This document shows, in pieces, positions 59,795 through 64,000 of a stretch of DNA of 64,000 nt (within the stretch, counting starts at the first letter, position 1; each line of letters starts with the position of its first letter). Under the pieces are notes generated by a model. The model was given only the letters and a program-made list of their open reading frames with translations. It was not told where the DNA came from and did not search any database. A program made the translations under genes and the position numbers. Source of the stretch: Sporodiniella umbellata (Eukaryota > Mucoromycota > Mucoromycetes > Mucorales > Rhizopodaceae); the NCBI GenBank assembly GCA_025677835.1, contig JAIXMR010000043.1:62001-126000 (forward strand). Reading direction: 5' to 3'.

Positions 59795-59804
59795 TCGTGG
59801 GAAA
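59795..59804 (+). promoter_or_regulatory. TCGTGGGAAA motif upstream of the BCKDH E2 gene
   Basis: The decamer lies 121 bp before the ATG and is identical to the core of the palindrome before IVD (13917-13926), in the same orientation relative to the gene. A shared regulator is possible but rests on two sites only. Confidence 0.3.
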
Positions 59805-61602
59805 CTTATGCAGCTACACAAAAAAAAAATCGAGGGTATAGCTTCAGTGGTCTTTGTCACTAATCTGCCCTGTGGTTACTCTAATAACAAAGGGCAATCG
59901 ATACAATCCCTCCCCCTCGACAATTGATTAAATTACGACCTTTACTTTCACAAAAGATGGTTTTCAGTTTAACAAAAGAGTTATTCCCACTGTTTTACTC
60001 TAAAATTGGATAACTTTAAAACCTTTTTAGAGTAACTCTGCATTCAGCTTGGACGGAAACAAAAATTGGAGGTGGTTTCATTTGTTAGAGTATATGTTTG
60101 TCATTAATATACTTTGGTATCTTTTGACTGTAATAAATGACTCCAAATAATAGTTTATTAGTAAATGTTGCTGTGTATGTCTCTCAGTCATAGCTATAAG
60201 ATTACTTTTAGTGTAAAGATTCTTATCTCAAGTTTGTATATCTTTTCTTTACTAAACTGGAACCCATTGTCGTCACTGAACAGATCAAAGCAGGTAAAGT
60301 GTACTTGAGTAAATTAAAATAGCTCATGTTTGTAAGCAAGATCTAGGTAGTATAGTATATAGAGAGAAATTCATTAGTCACACTATAACATAACAGATGA
60401 TAGAGATCACTACCTAAAGCTTTCGCCGATAGCTTACAATAGAATTGAATGTGAAAAGAAAGAGGCGATCGTGTTCTTTTTACTTGGTCCGATTCTTGAC
60501 AGGCACTACAAACAAAGCCCTTTGCTTTTGGTTTCCCATTACTTGATATCAGTATTTAGGTTTATCAAACAAGTAGTATAAAATCTGAAGCATTTCGGCT
60601 TGCTTGTTTCGCTCAAAACAATGGGTCGGGATTCTGGTGGAGCAAATTCCACAGTAACGGAATCTATCATTCTCTTTAGACGACCTCTTTTGTAATACTA
60701 TACTTGTCTTCACGAGCTGTATACCAAGTACTTTTTGTTTTGAAAAAGGTATCGAATCCTGTACTCAGGCGAGAACTGGCAACATTCTTTACTATTGGTA
60801 TTGTTGTGTTTGGTTGTAGGGTGTTGTTGTTGGTTATCTGGTCTAGATTAACATCAAACAAGTATAGGATACTTCAAAAGCAGCCTGCTTATTTGTTCTG
60901 TTTCCATACCCTGTACTATCTCCGTATTATGCTACTTCCTGGTCTTTGCTTAAAGGATGCATGATCATGGTTTCCCATCAGTTTAAAGATAACATGTTTG
61001 GTTTGCAAACAATTAGAATTTTAATTTAATTTATTACGCTTAGAGTAGCCTGTAATAGTCTTTATATGGATTTACTATTGTTGAACGGCTGAAAACAGAC
61101 TTTGTGATATTGCCTTACTTTTGTTCATTTGCGTACCCTAAAGGAAAAGTGGTAGATTATCTGCCTATTGATTCAATACCTGATATAGTGCTTGTTTTAC
61201 GAGCACAGATTATTTCAATCTACCCAAATTCGCTTCACTTCTGCTCAATCATGGTCAATTCAATAGCAGGTCCCTTGGAAAACTTTACTCTGTTGTATCG
61301 GGCTTAAAAATTTGTATAGAGTTCCGCTTTTGTAATAGAACCAGATATTCATTGGTGGTTGCAGAGCAAAAAGTGAGTGCTTTATGCTACTTTAATAGCA
61401 TTGCTCAGTTCAAGAGGAAGGATGTGCATGGTGTTTTCTGAAACCTCGACGCGTATTTCTGCCATTTAGCTTCACAAACAAATACGAATTTTCTAAAAAA
61501 GAAAAAAACATACCCACCGTCAAATTGGGTGTTGCCCTCTGAGAAAAATTTAAAAATCGTATTTTTATTTTCTTTTTAAGAGTTCTAAAGAAAAAGAAAA
61601 AG
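59805..61602. other. AT-rich intergenic region before RPN13
   Basis: No gene was recognised. The two flanking genes diverge. Short frames near 60704 and 61104 lack protein character. An A/T-rich leader leads into the RPN13 start. Confidence 0.4.
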
Positions 61603-62687
61603 ATGTTTTCAAAAGGAGGGCCTTTCTATAGTTTCAATGCCGGAAAATGTATTGTGGAAGGGAACCTGATTAAACCTGATTTAAGAAAGGGAACTCTTTA
61701 TTTTGAGCAGGTAAATTACTTTTCTAAATCCACCTAAGTGTTATTGTTTTTAAAAATCGATTCATAGTGCAATGAAGACCTCTTACATCTCCGTTGGAAA
61801 GAACGAGGTAGCGAACAGGCAGAGGATGTAAGACTGTTCAAGACACTTTTATCTTAAAAGCGCAATACTAACCTGAAGTTTCTCAAAAAAGGATTTCGTA
61901 GTCTATCAAGACGAAGCCAAGCTTACACGAGTCAACGAATGTACAACTGGACGCGTTTACAAGTTGGTTTTGAAGCGTTACAAGAAAAGATGCTTTTATT
62001 GGATGCAATCAAAAAGTGAAGAAAACGATCAGAAAAACGTTGAAAGAATCAACGAAACGATTGGGGTGTTTACTGCTCCCTATGAGGACCGATTGCAGTT
62101 ACCTGAAAGAGTTGAAGACCCAGACTTGAACCTTACTGATGAAAATGTGCTAGAGTATCTGCAGAATATGGATAGGTATATCTCGAAGAATTTCTTTTCA
62201 TTCTTTATCTTTAAAAAATATGAGATTCTTACCTATAAACAGAAGCGAAAGAAGCCGACCACAGACTGAAGAGCCTGGAAAGGATTCGCGTGGGGCACAG
62301 CCTGATTATAGTCGACTGGCCCAAATGCTGACACAAAATACCACTCCTAATCAACAAACGCCCTCTGCCTACCGACCTATAGCATTAGCCGATATCCTTA
62401 ATACATCTTCCATTTCACCACTATTGAACGATCCTGCAGTCTGTACTTCACTATTCCCTTATTTACCAGAAACTATGGAAAATTCATCGGACGAACTACG
62501 ACAGGTGATTTCGAGCCCTCAGTTCAGCCAAGCACTTCAAAGCCTTACTGTTGCGTTAGAAACCGGTCAGTTAGGCCCTCTACTATCGCAGTTTGGTTTA
62601 GACGCAAGTGCGTTTGGTGTCGAAGCCTTCTTGAATGCTATTCAAAAACAATCAGACAATAAAAAACAAGACAGGATGGAGGAGTAG
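61603..62687 (+). CDS. RPN13: Rpn13/ADRM1, proteasome ubiquitin receptor
   Basis: Four exons (61603-61710, 61768-61827, 61892-62175, 62243-62687) encode 298 aa. The N-terminal Pru domain (about residues 1-125) includes FNAGKCIVEG, LIKPDLRKGTLYF, LLHLRWKERG, and YKLVLKRYKKRCFYWMQSKS; it binds ubiquitin and Rpn2. A Ser/Pro/Gln-rich linker leads to a C-terminal DEUBAD domain (about 185-285, ALADILNTSSISPLLNDP, FGLDASAFGVEAFLNAI) that binds and activates the deubiquitinase UCH37. Yeast Rpn13 lacks this second domain, so the gene is of the animal-like, full-length kind. It ends 81 bp from the convergent multicopper oxidase gene. Confidence 0.92.
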
Positions 62688-62768
62688 AGAGTTTGGATGT
62701 TGATTATATCAATTTTTTTTTTTTATTGTTTAGGGAGTTTTTTTTTTTCTTGTTTTGGTATTTCTCTG

Positions 62769-64000
62769 TTAGTAAAGACTTGTTCTCTCGATCCATTCTG
62801 GAGCTTCTTCGAGTACGACCATCTTTCCTTGCATCATATGTGTAGTGACATGACAATGAACTGCCCAAAAGCCGGGATTATCCTAAAAATACATAGGAAA
62901 ATGAGAAACAAAGTCAAAATGAAAAAAAAAAAAAAAAGAAAAACCACTTACTGCCTTAATTCTCACTTTGGTCCAACCACATCCTTCTGTTTTGCCACCG
63001 TGAGCGTAAGAAGGGTAAGCAACACTGGTATCTTTGTAAAGGGGATGTTTGAAGTTTCTGATCTCACTATCACGGCTATGCACATATTCACCTTGACCAG
63101 AGGCGATGACATAGTGAGAATGTCCATGAGTATGCCATGGGTGAAGCATACAGCCTCCGTTTTTACTTAACGTATTTTGAAAGACGAGATCCACCGTTTC
63201 ATTATAGCCTAGACGATAAGTGTTCAAGTCGGTATAGAACTCTTCATCCCCATCGACATCGAGAGATCGTTCTTGAAGATAAGGGTAAAGACTGATGGCA
63301 GATTCATCTCGCATAAGATTCATTCGGTCATTCACAAGATAGCGAGAGGTATTATCAGGAAATCGCTCGGTGGTGGTATATAACCGGATGGTACGGATAT
63401 CAGTCTCATCCAGAATAGGATCGCGTCCTGCCAGAGGCCGGAGCTTATGCCAGATCCAGTCTACAGTATCACGTCGCGGAAAGGTAGGGAGATCGTGATA
63501 GACAGGTTGGTCCGCTGGACGACCTCCGCCGTGGTGACCAGGATCTCCAGCAGGACGTTTCCAGTTTTGACCATGACCGGGTGGAGCATCGCTAGGGTGT
63601 TTACTGTCTTTTCCTGATTGTTTGTCGTGATTTTCTTCCGGCATTTCGCGTCTATGGCCGCTGTCTTTGTTTTTTTCCAAAATCTCATGAGCTTGAATTC
63701 TGGCAGGGTCAGTGCTTTTACGGTTAGCGTCTAGAGCTCGCCTTCCCCACTTCTTTTCCTTTTTTTTTTCAAACCATTTAGAAAGCGGCTTGAACAGCTG
63801 GTCATGGTTAGTCTCTGTGTCTTTCTCAACGTAGCGAATGAAACCATAGCCATTTTCTGTCATGCCTCGACCTCTTTGACGCCAAAGATAGCCAGTACCA
63901 ATCGCGAATGTTTCCCCGGGCTCAAAATCCCCTGTTTTGAGCAGCACAGAGAATCTCTGCCCCGGAGTGACTTCTAGAAAGTTTGTTTCGAAAGGATGAA
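62769..64000 (-). CDS. Multicopper oxidase, 3' part (5' end outside the window)
   Basis: Minus-strand coding starts upstream of position 64000. A first exon (64000-62952) and a last exon (62882-62769) give the final 386 residues. Visible are the end of domain 2 (LEVTPGQRFSVLLKTGDF, IGTGYLWRQRGRG) and domain 3 with the copper motifs HPWHTHGHSHYV (type 1 and 3 ligands) and, in the last exon, HCHVTTHMMQGKM (HCHxxxHxxxM). The intron splits domain 3 just before the last motif. A linker of about 110 residues between domains is charged and rich in His, Gly and Pro (PPGHGQNWKR, GDPGHHGGGRP). Family members include laccases, ascorbate oxidases and Fet3-like ferroxidases. The substrate cannot be decided without domain 1 and the N-terminus. 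Confidence 0.88.

Overview
The window looks like nuclear DNA of an early-diverging filamentous fungus, most likely Mucoromycota (Mucorales). The signs are intron-rich genes with very short introns (about 38-75 nt, mostly GTAAGN...TAG), AT-rich intergenic DNA with very long T or A tracts, and a gene set that includes a SURF4/Erv29 cargo receptor, an Mss51-type protein, a URC1-type GTP cyclohydrolase II, and a Ku80 that keeps its C-terminal helical domain. Gene models were assembled by hand from reading frame, GT/GC-AG signals and family knowledge. Unless noted, every junction keeps frame, and the total coding length is a whole number of codons.

Layout. 1-1.7 kb: AT-rich, no gene seen. 1.7-10.7 kb (+): an Mss51-like mitochondrial COX1 factor, a large SH3-WW-WW-RasGEF (Cdc25-type) protein and an OPT oligopeptide transporter. 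10.9-13.9 kb (-): a bZIP factor and isovaleryl-CoA dehydrogenase. 15.5-17.6 kb: a 2.07 kb terminal-inverted-repeat element whose TIRs are arrays of CAATTG palindromes spaced 22-23 bp. 18.5-30.6 kb (+): eight genes in one direction (NXPE/PC-esterase-like membrane protein, SURF4, FBXO9/Hrt3-type F-box protein, DUF4442-like protein, unknown Cys-rich protein, small cytochrome b5, HIG1/Rcf2-like protein, PRP19). 30.9-33.6 kb (-): a secreted subtilase. 33.7-40 kb: a long AT-rich stretch ending in an unknown spliced gene. 43.6-49.6 kb: KU80 (-) and URC1 (+). 49.7-59.7 kb (-): a cPLA2-type lipase, an F-BAR/SH3 protein, an Mss116-type DEAD-box helicase and the BCKDH E2 subunit. 61.6-64 kb: RPN13 (+) and the 3' part of a multicopper oxidase gene (-) that runs off the window.

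The genes are mostly housekeeping and not one pathway. Two recurring themes are mitochondrial function (Mss51, IVD, BCKDH E2, HIG1-like, DEAD-box helicase, perhaps the lipase) and ubiquitin/proteasome function (F-box protein, Prp19, Rpn13). IVD and the BCKDH E2 both act in leucine breakdown and share a promoter 10-mer. The most unusual item is the TIR element with its regularly spaced palindromes, spliced non-transposase reading frames and an internal inverted duplication.
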